Below are positions 17,917-26,109 of a stretch of DNA of 64,000 nt, piece by piece. The DNA is from Arthrobacter sp. cf158 (GTDB lineage Bacteria > Actinomycetota > Actinomycetes > Actinomycetales > Micrococcaceae), in NCBI RefSeq assembly GCF_900106835.1, contig NZ_FNNR01000003.1, positions 506,381 to 570,380 of the forward strand. The letters are read 5' to 3'. The translations under genes were made by a program, and so were the position numbers. Within the stretch, counting starts at the first letter, position 1; each line of letters begins with the position of its first letter. The notes below the pieces were generated by a model. That model saw only the letters and a program-made list of their open reading frames with translations, searched no databases and was not told where the DNA came from.

Positions 17917-18471
17917 ATGCCTACACGCGTTCACGAGTTTGCCTGGCCTGATCGGGTTGTCATTGGCACCATTGGCCTTCCAGGAGCACGCACGTTTTAC
18001 CTGCAGGTGCGCACAGGGGCACAAATGGTGAGCATCGCCCTCGAGAAGGAACAGTCGGCTGTTCTCGCGGAAAAGATCGACGAAGTCCTCGATCAGCTCA
18101 TCACCATCGACGGCAACCCCTTCAGCGTTCCCACAAGTACGCCCATTGAACTCGTGGACAATGAACCGCTTGAGACCCCTCACGAACAGTTTCGCACCGG
18201 TGCCATGACTCTGGACTGGGATCCAACCACGGCTCAGATCGTCCTTGAGGCCTACTCCCTCGCCGATGTCCAGGCTGATGACATTGACGAGCCACTCACG
18301 GAGAACAGCACTGACGAAAGCGAAATGATGCTGGTCCGCATGCCGGTGGGCACTGCCCGAGCCTTCGCCAAGCGCACCCGCGAGGTCGTAGGCGCAGGGC
18401 GTCCGGCATGCCCGCTCTGCGGTTACCCCATGGACGCCGACGGGCACGAGTGCACTCTGCCCGAAGTCTAA
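17917..18471 (+). CDS. DUF3090 family protein
   Basis: 184 residues. Begins V-H-E-F-A-W-P-D-R, continues with FYLQVRTG and ends in a zinc-ribbon-like segment CPLCGYPMDADGHEC (Cys165, Cys168, His177, Cys179). The family is restricted mainly to actinobacteria and has no known function. The stop TAA overlaps the ATG of the next gene by one base, indicating translational coupling within the three-gene set. Confidence 0.88.
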   Translation: MPTRVHEFAWPDRVVIGTIGLPGARTFYLQVRTGAQMVSIALEKEQSAVLAEKIDEVLDQLITIDGNPFSVPTSTPIELVDNEPLETPHEQFRTGAMTLDWDPTTAQIVLEAYSLADVQADDIDEPLTENSTDESEMMLVRMPVGTARAFAKRTREVVGAGRPACPLCGYPMDADGHECTLPEV

Positions 18472-19238
18472 TGCCGTCGCTGGACCTGGTGACCGCCGAG
18501 CTAACCCTTACCGGCCGTATCACCACCGCCTCAAACGCGACATTTCTGGGCAGCATCGGCAAGGTGCCTGTGGTCTATAAACCGATAGCTGGCGAAAGTC
18601 CGCTCTGGGATTTTCCCGATGGCACGCTCGCCCACCGTGAGGTGGCCGCATATCTGGTCTCGCAAGTCCTCGGCTGGGACATCGTGCCGCGCACGTGGCT
18701 GCGTGAAGGTCCCTTGGGTGAAGGTATGGTCCAGCTCTGGCAGGAGCAGGACCCAGACCAGAGCGCCGTGAACCTGGTGGCTGCTGAGGATATGCCGGAG
18801 ACGGGCTGGAAACAGGTTCTTGAGGGACAGGATGAGAACGGAAATATTGTGGCCCTCGTTCACGAAGACTCGCCTGCCCTCAGGCGCATGGCGGTGTTTG
18901 ACGTAGTGGTCAACAACGCCGACCGCAAAGGCAACCACATTCTTGCCATGACTGATGGACCCAGGCACGGCGTGGACCACGGGCTTACCTTTCACACTGA
19001 CCACAAGCTGCGCACCGTGCTCTGGGGATGGCTGGGCGACGATCTTGATGCCGAGGAACTCGTAGGCCTCGATCGGGTGTCCGAGGCACTGAACGCTGGG
19101 CTGGGCCGTGACTTGGCCGGGTTGATCAGCACCGAAGAAATCGCATCACTCGCTGCCCGCTGCTCCCGTCTGCGTTTGGACGGCCGTTTTCCGGCTCCGA
19201 GTGGTGGGATGCCCGCGGTGCCCTGGCCGCTGTTCTAG
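18471..19238 (+). CDS. SCO1664 family protein (kinase-like fold)
   Basis: 255 residues. SCO1664-family features: NATFLGSI, VVYKPIAGE (a likely nucleotide-contact Lys), W-D-F-P-D-G-T-L, HREVAAYLVS, and then V-N-N-A-D-R-K-G-N-H followed by G-V-D-H-G-L-T, which resemble the catalytic and metal-binding Asp motifs of PI3/4-kinase-like enzymes. Actual substrate unknown. Translation starts at ATG 18471 overlapping the DUF3090 stop. Together with the two upstream genes it forms a conserved unit found elsewhere near mycothiol genes; here mtr lies 0.9 kb downstream. Confidence 0.85.
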   Translation: MPSLDLVTAELTLTGRITTASNATFLGSIGKVPVVYKPIAGESPLWDFPDGTLAHREVAAYLVSQVLGWDIVPRTWLREGPLGEGMVQLWQEQDPDQSAVNLVAAEDMPETGWKQVLEGQDENGNIVALVHEDSPALRRMAVFDVVVNNADRKGNHILAMTDGPRHGVDHGLTFHTDHKLRTVLWGWLGDDLDAEELVGLDRVSEALNAGLGRDLAGLISTEEIASLAARCSRLRLDGRFPAPSGGMPAVPWPLF

Positions 19239-19300
19239 ACGAGTGACCTCCGTCGCGCATCGGCCCAGGGCATCTGCGACCCACCAAAAGCGGGTCCGTG

Positions 19301-19639
19301 TCAGGCAGCCGCTTTCTCGACGAGTGCCCGGATCCTGGCCTCCGTCGCAGCATCCAGCGAGGTGAAGGTCCACGCAACCGGGTGCATGTGCTCCCCCTCC
19401 TGACGCGCAGGGTTCACCACTTCACCAAACCCAAACACAATGTATTCCTTGTCCGGCTTGATATAGCAAATGTCTTTGCCGTCCTTCACATAGAAAGGTA
19501 AACCCCATCGCACAATCGGCTCCAAGGACGGCGCACTCTCCCGGATAATGCTGTGGAGGCGCACCCCAATCTCCCCAAATGGGGCCGGCGCATCGCGGAG
19601 TTTGGCGAGAGCAGCATCGTCGCCCTTCTTCGTAAACAT
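19301..19639 (-). CDS. DUF1801 domain protein
   Basis: 112 residues. Contains the DUF1801 pattern: a helical start, IVRWGLPFYVKDGKDICYIKPDKEYIVFGF across the central sheet and a C-terminal helix. The fold is related to YjbR/CyaY-like small proteins; no enzymatic role is known. Single gene in reverse orientation; its 3' end faces the SCO1664 gene. Confidence 0.82.
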   Translation of the reverse strand: MFTKKGDDAALAKLRDAPAPFGEIGVRLHSIIRESAPSLEPIVRWGLPFYVKDGKDICYIKPDKEYIVFGFGEVVNPARQEGEHMHPVAWTFTSLDAATEARIRALVEKAAA

Positions 19640-19951
19640 TGTTTTCGAGCCTCCTTCTAGTTCTCATCCAGTGATGCCCGGCCGTGCACGTCCGGATCAT
19701 CGACGTCATGTGCCATGAGCGACGCGGCAAGCTTACGTCGCGTGCGTGAGGTAGTCGAGGCAGCGCCACTTCTGCCGAGCCCAGGTTCTGCCGCGAACCC
19801 ACCTGGCGGAAGCGCCGCCCGCTTGCCCTCTCTGGCCGCAATCGACGGGGCAGATCTCCCCATGGCACGGCCTTGGGCCGACGCCTACGATGACAGAGGA
19901 CCACTCGGTCCCTTCAGTCACTTTCGTGGGGAAAGGGACCTTTCCCATGCC
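19640..19951. other. Intergenic stretch without a recognisable gene
   Basis: About 310 bp. Open frames exist on both strands (for example 19657-19863 minus, ending RRKLAASLMAHDVDDPD), but none has a Shine-Dalgarno or a recognisable motif. It leads into a gene remnant at 19952, so part of it may be decayed coding DNA. Confidence 0.4.
19907..19940. terminator. Terminator-like hairpin
   Basis: GGTCCCTT at 19907-19914 pairs with AAGGGACC at 19933-19940 over an 18-nt loop; a short TTTCCC follows. Its partner transcript is unclear. Confidence 0.35.
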
Positions 19952-20083
19952 GTTGCCACGGCCCAGACGTACAAATTGGTCGCCGCGGACAAGGGAATCG
20001 CCATCAAAGTACGTGTGACAGGGACCAAATCCGGATACACGACTATGGCCCGCTACTCCGTGGCCACCGCCCTGATCGGCTGA
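19952..20083 (+). pseudogene. Remnant of a secreted-protein Ig-like repeat
   Basis: The last 44 codons before the TGA at 20081 read A-T-A-Q-T-Y-K-L-V-A-A-D-K-G-I, then R-V-T-G-T-K-S-G-Y-T-T and V-A-T-A. This matches the repeat found at the C-termini of large secreted Arthrobacter proteins (the form ATYKLTAADKGKTI...VTGSKAGY). No start codon or upstream domain matches, so it is probably the stranded 3' end of a deleted gene. The family comparison is from memory. Confidence 0.5.
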
Positions 20084-20168
20084 TCTGCGCTTTTCTGTGT
20101 GATGGCGGCGGTCCGGTTCGGCTCGTGTTCAGTAGGGTTGAGGAGACCCCGGACTAAGGACTACCACT

Positions 20169-21632
20169 ATGCACACTGGCGCCAGCGACATCCCCGTAGA
20201 TAGGCACTACGACTTGGTCATCATCGGCTCCGGGTCCGGGAACTCCATTCCCGGACCCGGGTTCGATGACCGGTCCATCGCGATCATCGAGGAAGGTACG
20301 TTCGGCGGAACCTGCCTGAATGTCGGCTGCATCCCGTCGAAAATGTATGTTCACACCGCTGACACCGCGCTGGACATTCTTGAGGCCGGGCGGTTGGGCC
20401 TCCACGCAACAATCGATTCCGTGGATTGGCCGGACATCGTCACACGGATCTTCGAGGACCGTGTTGATCCGATCGCCGCCGCCGGTGAGGAGTATCGCCG
20501 TGGCCCCCGGACCCCGAACATTGATGTCTACGACCAGCATGCCGTCTTTATCGGAGAACGCACTCTGCGAACCGGCCAGGGCGATCAGCAGAAAACCATC
20601 TCCGGCGACCACGTGGTCATTGCCGCGGGCTCCAGGCCCATGATCCCCGAGGCCATCGCCACTTCGGGCGTGCGGTACCACACCAACGAAGACATCATGC
20701 GCCTGCCGGAACTGCCCAAATCCTTGGTGATCATTGGCGGAGGTTACATTGCCATGGAGTTCGCCCACGTCTTCGACGCCCTCGGAACCGACGTCACGAT
20801 CATCCCCCGCTCGACGCTCCTGCGGAACCTCGACACCGACCTCCACGACCGATTCAACACCCTGGCCGCAGAACGCTTCGACATCCGGTTCGGCCGGACC
20901 CCCACCGGCGCCGAGCAAACGGACCGGGGCATCACCGTCAAGCTCGACGACGGCACCTCCGCCACCGGGGAGGTACTGCTGGTAGCCACCGGACGCGTCC
21001 CTAACGGAGACTTGCTGGACCTGCCCTCCGCCGGGATCGACATGACAGACGACGGTCGGATCAAGGTGGACGAATACGGCCGGTCGACGTCCGCCGCAGG
21101 TGTCTGGGCCTTGGGTGACGTCTCCTCGCCTTACATGCTCAAGCACGTCGCGAACGCCGAGATGCGCGCAGTGCGCCACAACCTGCTGAACCCGGGCAGC
21201 CTGCAGAAAATGCCGCACGATCACGTCCCCGCCGCCACGTTTACCCATCCCCAGATCGCCACCGTCGGCATGACCGAAGACCAAGCCCTCAACCACGGCC
21301 ACAACGTGACCACCAAAATCCAGGACTACGGGGACGTTGCCTACGGCTGGGCCTTGGAAGACACCACGGGAATCTGCAAACTTATCGCAGACCAGGACAC
21401 CGGCAAACTCCTGGGCGCCCACTACATGGGCCCGCACGCATCAACCCTGATCCAGCAAATGATCACCGTCCTCGCCTTCGATCTGGACGTCCGCGAATTC
21501 GCCGCCAAACAATACTGGATCCACCCCGCACTGCCCGAAGTCACCGAAAACGCGCTCCTCGGCCTCACCTTCAGCCAAAAAGACCAGGCCAATAAGTCCT
21601 GGGAACGCACCGCCGGCATAAGCCACGCATAA
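20169..21632 (+). CDS. mtr: Mycothione reductase
   Basis: 487 residues. Class I flavoprotein disulfide reductase: FAD motif V-I-I-G-S-G-S-G-N-S, redox pair in GTCLNVGCIPSK (Cys49, Cys54), NAD(P)H motif IIGGGYIAMEFAHV, a second FAD-contact ALGDVSS and the C-terminal His452-Pro...Glu457 pair (HPALPE). The GSGSGNS start and missing lipoamide/glutathione features match mycothione reductase, which reduces mycothiol disulfide with NADPH. It appears to be monocistronic, with the VOC gene 117 bp downstream. Confidence 0.9.
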   Translation: MHTGASDIPVDRHYDLVIIGSGSGNSIPGPGFDDRSIAIIEEGTFGGTCLNVGCIPSKMYVHTADTALDILEAGRLGLHATIDSVDWPDIVTRIFEDRVDPIAAAGEEYRRGPRTPNIDVYDQHAVFIGERTLRTGQGDQQKTISGDHVVIAAGSRPMIPEAIATSGVRYHTNEDIMRLPELPKSLVIIGGGYIAMEFAHVFDALGTDVTIIPRSTLLRNLDTDLHDRFNTLAAERFDIRFGRTPTGAEQTDRGITVKLDDGTSATGEVLLVATGRVPNGDLLDLPSAGIDMTDDGRIKVDEYGRSTSAAGVWALGDVSSPYMLKHVANAEMRAVRHNLLNPGSLQKMPHDHVPAATFTHPQIATVGMTEDQALNHGHNVTTKIQDYGDVAYGWALEDTTGICKLIADQDTGKLLGAHYMGPHASTLIQQMITVLAFDLDVREFAAKQYWIHPALPEVTENALLGLTFSQKDQANKSWERTAGISHA

Positions 21633-21749
21633 CAAACTCTTCCGGTATGGCGAGACGCTCGCGGTCCGCCGCCATCGCTTCTGGGCACCCTCGCATCTCT
21701 GACGTAGGATGTGCACTGTTGCTGCTCTCCTACGCGTGAGGATGAAGCC

Positions 21750-22478
21750 ATGTCCGGCGAGATTACGGTTCCCCTGCTGCCCTGCAGATCCATCGACGAG
21801 ATCGCGGACTTCTACCAGATGCTTGGTTTTGAGCGCACCTACTGGCAAACCAAGCCCTACCCCTGCGTCGGCCTCCGCCGCGAAGACTTCCAGCTTCAGT
21901 TCTTCGGCCTGGACGGCTTTGACCCGGAGGCCTCGTACGGATCGTGCGTGGTCCTGGTGGAGGACACCATGGCGCTCTATGAAGCTTTCGCCGCTGGCAT
22001 GCGTGCAGTGCACGGCAAGGTTCTGGTCTCCGGCATCCCGCGAATGACCAGGCCACGCAAGCGGAAAAACACCGGCAACGCGGCCGGCTTCTCGGTAGTA
22101 GACCCCGGCGGCAACTGGATCCGGATCTTTCACAACACCGGATCGGCGGACGACAACACCGAGGAACCCTCCAGCCAGCTCGCGAAGGCCCTTCAGAACG
22201 CGGTCGTACTGGGCGACTCCAAGGGCGACACACAGCAGGCAGCCCGGATCCTGGGCAGCGCGCTGAACCGGCACCGCGCGTCGGCCCCGGTCACCGACCT
22301 GGTCGAAGCGCTGGTCTACGGCGCCGAGCTCGCGATGCGGCTTGGTGACACGGCAGGGGCTGGCGTACTGCTGACTGAGGTCGCAGCCGTGGAGCTCACC
22401 AGCGAGCAGCGGGAGAAGTTGGGCGAAGCGCTGGCCAACGCGACGGATCTGGAGCAGGCACGCAGCGCCGGAGGCTGA
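21750..22478 (+). CDS. VOC family protein with helical C-terminal extension
   Basis: 242 residues. Residues 1-130 follow the vicinal-oxygen-chelate (glyoxalase/bleomycin resistance) pattern: LPCRSIDEIADFYQMLGFE, VGLRREDFQLQFFG, and GFSVVDPGGNWIRIF. The final ~105 residues are predicted helical and TPR-like (L-A-K-A-L-Q-N-A, then repeated A/L helices), an unusual addition. ATG at 21750; an earlier start at 21711 would add only non-conserved residues. Its 3' end is 9 bp from the opposing AAA+ ATPase gene. Possible role in binding a small toxic molecule; unproven. Confidence 0.82.
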   Translation: MSGEITVPLLPCRSIDEIADFYQMLGFERTYWQTKPYPCVGLRREDFQLQFFGLDGFDPEASYGSCVVLVEDTMALYEAFAAGMRAVHGKVLVSGIPRMTRPRKRKNTGNAAGFSVVDPGGNWIRIFHNTGSADDNTEEPSSQLAKALQNAVVLGDSKGDTQQAARILGSALNRHRASAPVTDLVEALVYGAELAMRLGDTAGAGVLLTEVAAVELTSEQREKLGEALANATDLEQARSAGG

Positions 22479-22487
22479 CCACGTCCG

Positions 22488-23522
22488 TCAGGCCAGCCAT
22501 CGCCACCAGCGGGACCGTTCCGGTTCCGGGCTCGGTTCTGGCTCCGGCTCTTCGCCCAAAGCCAGAGCGGCTTTGACAAGGTCATCTGTGGTGAGAGTCA
22601 TGACGGCTTCACGATCGAGCGCGTCGAGACTCTGTTCGTCGTCGAGCGACAGCCTCAACGCCTGGCGGTTGAGCGCCTGCTCGAACAGTGTCCTGGCGAA
22701 CCGTGCGTTGCCGGAATCCTCGCCCGGATGGAGCCCGGCGAGGATGCGGCGCAGCATCTGTTCAGCACCGGGCTCCAGCGTGTACTCATGCTGGACCAGC
22801 ATCCTATGGAAGATCGTCTGAAGCTCGTCCACCGAGTAGTCAGGAAACGTGATCTCGCGAGCAAACCGGGAGCGCAGCCCGGGATTGGAGAGCAAGAATG
22901 ACTCCATCAGCCGCGGATACCCCGCCACGATCACCACCAAACGGTGCCGGTGGTCCTCCATCCGCTTGAGCAGAACCTCGATCGCCTCGGGTCCGAAGTC
23001 CATCCGTCCGTCCTCCGGGGCCAGCGCGTAGGCTTCGTCGATGAACAGGACACCGTCCAGTGCGCGCCGGATCACGCGGTCCGTCTTGATGGCGGTTGCC
23101 CCGACGTACTGCCCCACCAGGCCCGAACGGTCGACTTCCACCAGGTGACCTTTCTGCAACAGCCCGACTGCCCGGTACATTTCGGCCAGAAGCCGCGCCA
23201 CAGTCGTTTTGCCCGTGCCCGGGTTTCCAAGGAACACCAAATGCTGTGACGTTGCCACCTCCGGCAGGCCATGACTTTTACGGCGGGCCTGGACCTGGAG
23301 TAATGCGACAAGGCCGCGCACCTGCTCCTTCACAGTCTCCAGCCCGATCAACTCATCGAGTTCGGCTTGCACCTCGGACAACGGCCGGCCCGGACCGGGC
23401 CTCGGACCAAGGACATCGCCCACCAGTTCGTCCACGCGCTCCGAACCGGGCAGCTTGAGCTGATTGGCCAAATGGCCGATGGTTTCGCGCAGGTCATCGA
23501 GCGGATTTCGGCTGGCAGCCAT
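22488..23522 (-). CDS. AAA+ ATPase, CbbX/SpoVK type
   Basis: 344 residues. AAA module with Walker A GNPGTGKT (99-106), Walker B L-F-I-D-E-A (about 159-164), sensor region V-V-I-V-A-G-Y and arginine finger N-P-G-L-R-S-R-F; the latter pattern is typical of the CbbX/SpoVK subfamily. An N-terminal ~90-residue helical region and an acidic Pro/Glu C-terminal tail (EPEPEPSPEPE) flank the core. Such ATPases remodel protein complexes (CbbX acts on Rubisco; ESX EccA is related). The partner here is unknown. ATG at 23522 (MAASRNPLDD). Confidence 0.88.
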   Translation of the reverse strand: MAASRNPLDDLRETIGHLANQLKLPGSERVDELVGDVLGPRPGPGRPLSEVQAELDELIGLETVKEQVRGLVALLQVQARRKSHGLPEVATSQHLVFLGNPGTGKTTVARLLAEMYRAVGLLQKGHLVEVDRSGLVGQYVGATAIKTDRVIRRALDGVLFIDEAYALAPEDGRMDFGPEAIEVLLKRMEDHRHRLVVIVAGYPRLMESFLLSNPGLRSRFAREITFPDYSVDELQTIFHRMLVQHEYTLEPGAEQMLRRILAGLHPGEDSGNARFARTLFEQALNRQALRLSLDDEQSLDALDREAVMTLTTDDLVKAALALGEEPEPEPSPEPERSRWWRWLA

Positions 23523-23648
23523 ACACCCACTGTAGTCCTCGAACTCCGGCTGCAGTGGGTCCTCGATCCTCTTTGGTCCCCCAGTGATAGCCCACCTTCC
23601 CGCACCTGTGTTTGAGCGCTGCAAATGCCGTCCCGGACGCCATTGCCG

Positions 23649-24590
23649 CTACTCTGCCCTGCGCAGTCGATCTTCTGCGTTGATGATGGCGAGGCCATCG
23701 CGGTAAGAGGTGATCGCGAACTCCGGGAAGCGGGCGGTGAACTTCGTGGAGTCGAAGCGGTTGTGGTGTTCGTAGCGCGGCAGGAGTTCCCTTAGTTCCC
23801 GTACCTGCGCAGAGAATAGCCCGGCTGCGCTGAGGAGCCGTCTGGGAACAACCGTGTAGCCGGGCTCCTGGCCAAACACTTCGCTGGCCATGGTGGCGAA
23901 TTCCCGGTAGCTCGGCCGTTCTTCAGCTACCGGAAGGTGCCACGTCTGCCCATAGGCGTCCGGTGTGTTGCCCAGGAGTGCAAGTGCACGGCTGGCGTCC
24001 GGGGTCCAGATGAGTGTGCGGAGCCGGTCATCCCGCACTGGGATGCGGGGCTTTCTACCGGCCTTGAGAGGATCGATGATCAGGGTGTTGGTGAAGCTCT
24101 GCGTCCTCCCCGGCCCGTAAAACTCGGGAGCGCGGGCGATGAGGACGGCAATGTCGCCGCGGGCCATCTCCTCAAGCACCATCGACGCCATTGCCGCGCG
24201 GACCGTGCCTTTTCTTCCGTTGGGAGCGAACGGCGTCTCTTCGGTCTGGACGCGATCGTCCTGGGGATACATGTACGTGTTGTCGAAGTAGACGAACTTC
24301 GCCCGGGCCTCACGCGTCGCATCCAGCGCGTTCCGGAGCATCGTAGGGAACTGCGCCTCCCATAGTTCAGTCTTCGCCGGCAGCCCCGCGGTGAAATACA
24401 CGACGTCGCTGCCCTCAACAGCGGCAGCCGTCTGCCCGGCGTCGAGCAGGTCCGCACTTATCACGACATCGGACTCGCTCACCTTGCGTGGGTTGCGGCT
24501 CACCAGCCGCAAGTCGGGCGTGTAGGCGCGGGTTAGCTCGCGGGCTAGTTCCACGGCGATCTGGCCATTGGCACCCAGTATGGTCTGCAT
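23649..24590 (-). CDS. NAD-dependent epimerase/dehydratase-like protein
   Basis: 313 residues. Extended SDR/NmrA-like: I-L-G-A-N-G-Q-I at the start as a nucleotide motif, V-S-R-N-P, then D-V-V-Y-F-T-A and N-T-Y-M-Y for the Rossmann strands, and P-E-F-Y-G-P. The start MQTILGANGQ at 24590 is preferred because a Shine-Dalgarno-like agagg precedes it; earlier ATGs at 24617 and 24644 would enter the divergent operator. Transcribed divergently from a TetR gene that probably controls it. Substrate unknown. Confidence 0.82.
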   Translation of the reverse strand: MQTILGANGQIAVELARELTRAYTPDLRLVSRNPRKVSESDVVISADLLDAGQTAAAVEGSDVVYFTAGLPAKTELWEAQFPTMLRNALDATREARAKFVYFDNTYMYPQDDRVQTEETPFAPNGRKGTVRAAMASMVLEEMARGDIAVLIARAPEFYGPGRTQSFTNTLIIDPLKAGRKPRIPVRDDRLRTLIWTPDASRALALLGNTPDAYGQTWHLPVAEERPSYREFATMASEVFGQEPGYTVVPRRLLSAAGLFSAQVRELRELLPRYEHHNRFDSTKFTARFPEFAITSYRDGLAIINAEDRLRRAE

Positions 24591-24622
24591 TTGAACCTCT
24601 GCTGATTCGGATGACATCGGAT

Positions 24623-24633
24623 TCGCAATGCGA
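24623..24633. promoter_or_regulatory. Palindrome, likely TetR operator
   Basis: TCGCA-A-TGCGA is a perfect 5+1+5 palindrome halfway between the divergent epimerase and TetR genes. TetR family regulators usually bind palindromes in exactly this place. Confidence 0.45.
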
Positions 24634-24641
24634 TATGTTTG

Positions 24642-24679
24642 CACTGCTTACATCAGCGTAGGAGGCGAAGTTAGCAGTG
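24642..24679. promoter_or_regulatory. 7-bp inverted repeat overlapping the TetR start
   Basis: CACTGCT at 24642-24648 faces AGCAGTG at 24673-24679; the right arm overlaps the GTG start at 24677. It might serve in autoregulation or translational control. Confidence 0.3.
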
Positions 24680-25285
24680 TCAACATCGGTAAAGCCGTAT
24701 CACCACGGTGATCTACGGGCAGCCCTGCTCGCTGCGGCGATTGAGAGCCTGGAAGCGGGCGAGCCATTCTCGTTGCGGGCCGTCGCTCGACGCGCAGGCG
24801 TGTCACCCACAGCGCCGTACCGGCACTTCGCGGACAGGGAAGCACTGGACAGTGCGGTTGCGATCGAGGGATTCAGAGACCTGCGAGCGGACCTCGAGGC
24901 TGCATTGGCGGGCCCGACGGAGCCCGCGGCGGCCGCGGCGCCCGAAGAGGTGATCACGGCACTCGGAGTGGCCTACGTTGCGTTCGCCTTGAGACGGCCG
25001 GCCGTATTCCGGTTGATGTTCGGCAACGAATGCGACCAGGAGGACAGCGAACGCGTGCACGCCTCGGAGCATCTTCACCAGATGTTGAACCAATCAATAG
25101 CGAGCCTTTTCCCTGGCGCCAACAACTCCAACTTGTCCATCGCATTGTGGAGCGTGGCGCACGGGCTGGCGTTCCTTCACCTCGACGGCAAGTTGCGGCC
25201 TCAAACCAGCGACGACGTTGCAGCCCGCGTGAAGTCGGCGGTTGGGGCGCTCTTCGCGCTGAACAACAACACCTCGGGCGGCTAG
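24677..25285 (+). CDS. TetR/AcrR family transcriptional regulator
   Basis: 202 residues. N-terminal helix-turn-helix: Y-H-H-G-D-L-R-A-A-L-L-A-A-A, then FSLRAVARRAGVSPTAPYRHFADREAL, a near-ideal TetR motif. The C-terminal region is helical and matches the WHG ligand-binding group (VAYVAFALRRPAVFRLMF). GTG start at 24677 preceded by taggagg. Divergent from the epimerase; 34 bp before the DJ-1 gene, which may be co-transcribed with it. Confidence 0.92.
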   Translation: MSTSVKPYHHGDLRAALLAAAIESLEAGEPFSLRAVARRAGVSPTAPYRHFADREALDSAVAIEGFRDLRADLEAALAGPTEPAAAAAPEEVITALGVAYVAFALRRPAVFRLMFGNECDQEDSERVHASEHLHQMLNQSIASLFPGANNSNLSIALWSVAHGLAFLHLDGKLRPQTSDDVAARVKSAVGALFALNNNTSGG

Positions 25286-25319
25286 TCCCGATCCCGCCAC
25301 CTCCCTCAGGAGAACGAGC

Positions 25320-26003
25320 ATGACACAACGCATCCTTCACGTCGTCACCAATGTGAGCCACTATCAGGATCCTTCGCACCAGACCGGCCTCTGGCTGTCC
25401 GAGCTGGTTCACGCCTGGGAAGTGTTCCAGGAGCGCGGTTTCGAACAGGACATTGTCAGCCCACAAGGTGGGCGGGCCGCGTTGGAACCGCGCTCACTGA
25501 AGTTCCCCAGCTACGACAAAGCAGCTAAATCGTGGCACAACAACCCAGCACGGATGGCCCTCCTCGAAAACACCGCCGCCCCTGAGAACATCAACCCGGC
25601 CGACTACGATGCCATTTACTTCACCGGCGGTCATGCGGTGATGTACGACTTCCCTGACAGCGAAGGATTACAGAGGATCACCCGTGAAATCTGGGAACGG
25701 GGCGGCATCGTGTCCTCGGTCTGCCATGGGTACTGCGGTTTGCTCAACATCAGGCTTTCGGATGGCACCTTCCTGGTTCAGGGCCGCAAGGTGACCGGTT
25801 TCGCGTGGCAGGAAGAGGTACTCGCTCGTGTGGACAAGCTGGTGCCGTACAACGCGGAGCAGGAGATGAAGAACCGCGGAGCACTCTATGAGAAAGCCCT
25901 GCTCCCGTTCGTCTCCTATGCCATCGCGGACGGCAACCTCGTCACAGGCCAGAACCCGGGATCGGCCACAGCGACTGCTCAAAAGGTCGCCGCACTCCTC
26001 TAG
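25320..26003 (+). CDS. DJ-1/PfpI family protein (second copy)
   Basis: 227 residues. Same fold as the 3178-3957 protein: YFTGGHAVMYDFPDSEGLQ and nucleophile elbow S-V-C-H-G-Y-C-G (C135, H136), with the Hsp31/glyoxalase III-like final V-T-G-Q-N-P-G-S-A. It lacks the charged C-terminal tail of the first copy. A good Shine-Dalgarno (tcaggagaacg) precedes the ATG. Probably expressed with the upstream TetR gene; likely a stress-response hydrolase or chaperone, activity not determinable. Confidence 0.88.
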   Translation: MTQRILHVVTNVSHYQDPSHQTGLWLSELVHAWEVFQERGFEQDIVSPQGGRAALEPRSLKFPSYDKAAKSWHNNPARMALLENTAAPENINPADYDAIYFTGGHAVMYDFPDSEGLQRITREIWERGGIVSSVCHGYCGLLNIRLSDGTFLVQGRKVTGFAWQEEVLARVDKLVPYNAEQEMKNRGALYEKALLPFVSYAIADGNLVTGQNPGSATATAQKVAALL

Positions 26004-26050
26004 AAATCTGCTGATAAGCAAGCAAAGGTGCTGGTCTTCCAGTGCGGCCT

Positions 26051-26081
26051 GGCGGTCCCAACTGATAAGCCTGGGACCGCC
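26051..26081. terminator. Bidirectional terminator between convergent genes
   Basis: GGCGGTCCCA at 26051-26060 and TGGGACCGCC at 26072-26081 form a perfect 10-bp stem with an 11-nt loop, centred between the stops at 26003 and 26110. No clear T-tract on either side. Confidence 0.65.
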
Positions 26082-26109
26082 CTTGGAGGTTGGCCGTGGA
26101 CAATGCCCT

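Noticed and set aside
19657..19863. Minus-strand 68-codon frame upstream of the DUF1801 gene.
   Set aside because: The ending looks protein-like, but there is no ribosome site or known domain; listed only as part of a gene-free stretch.
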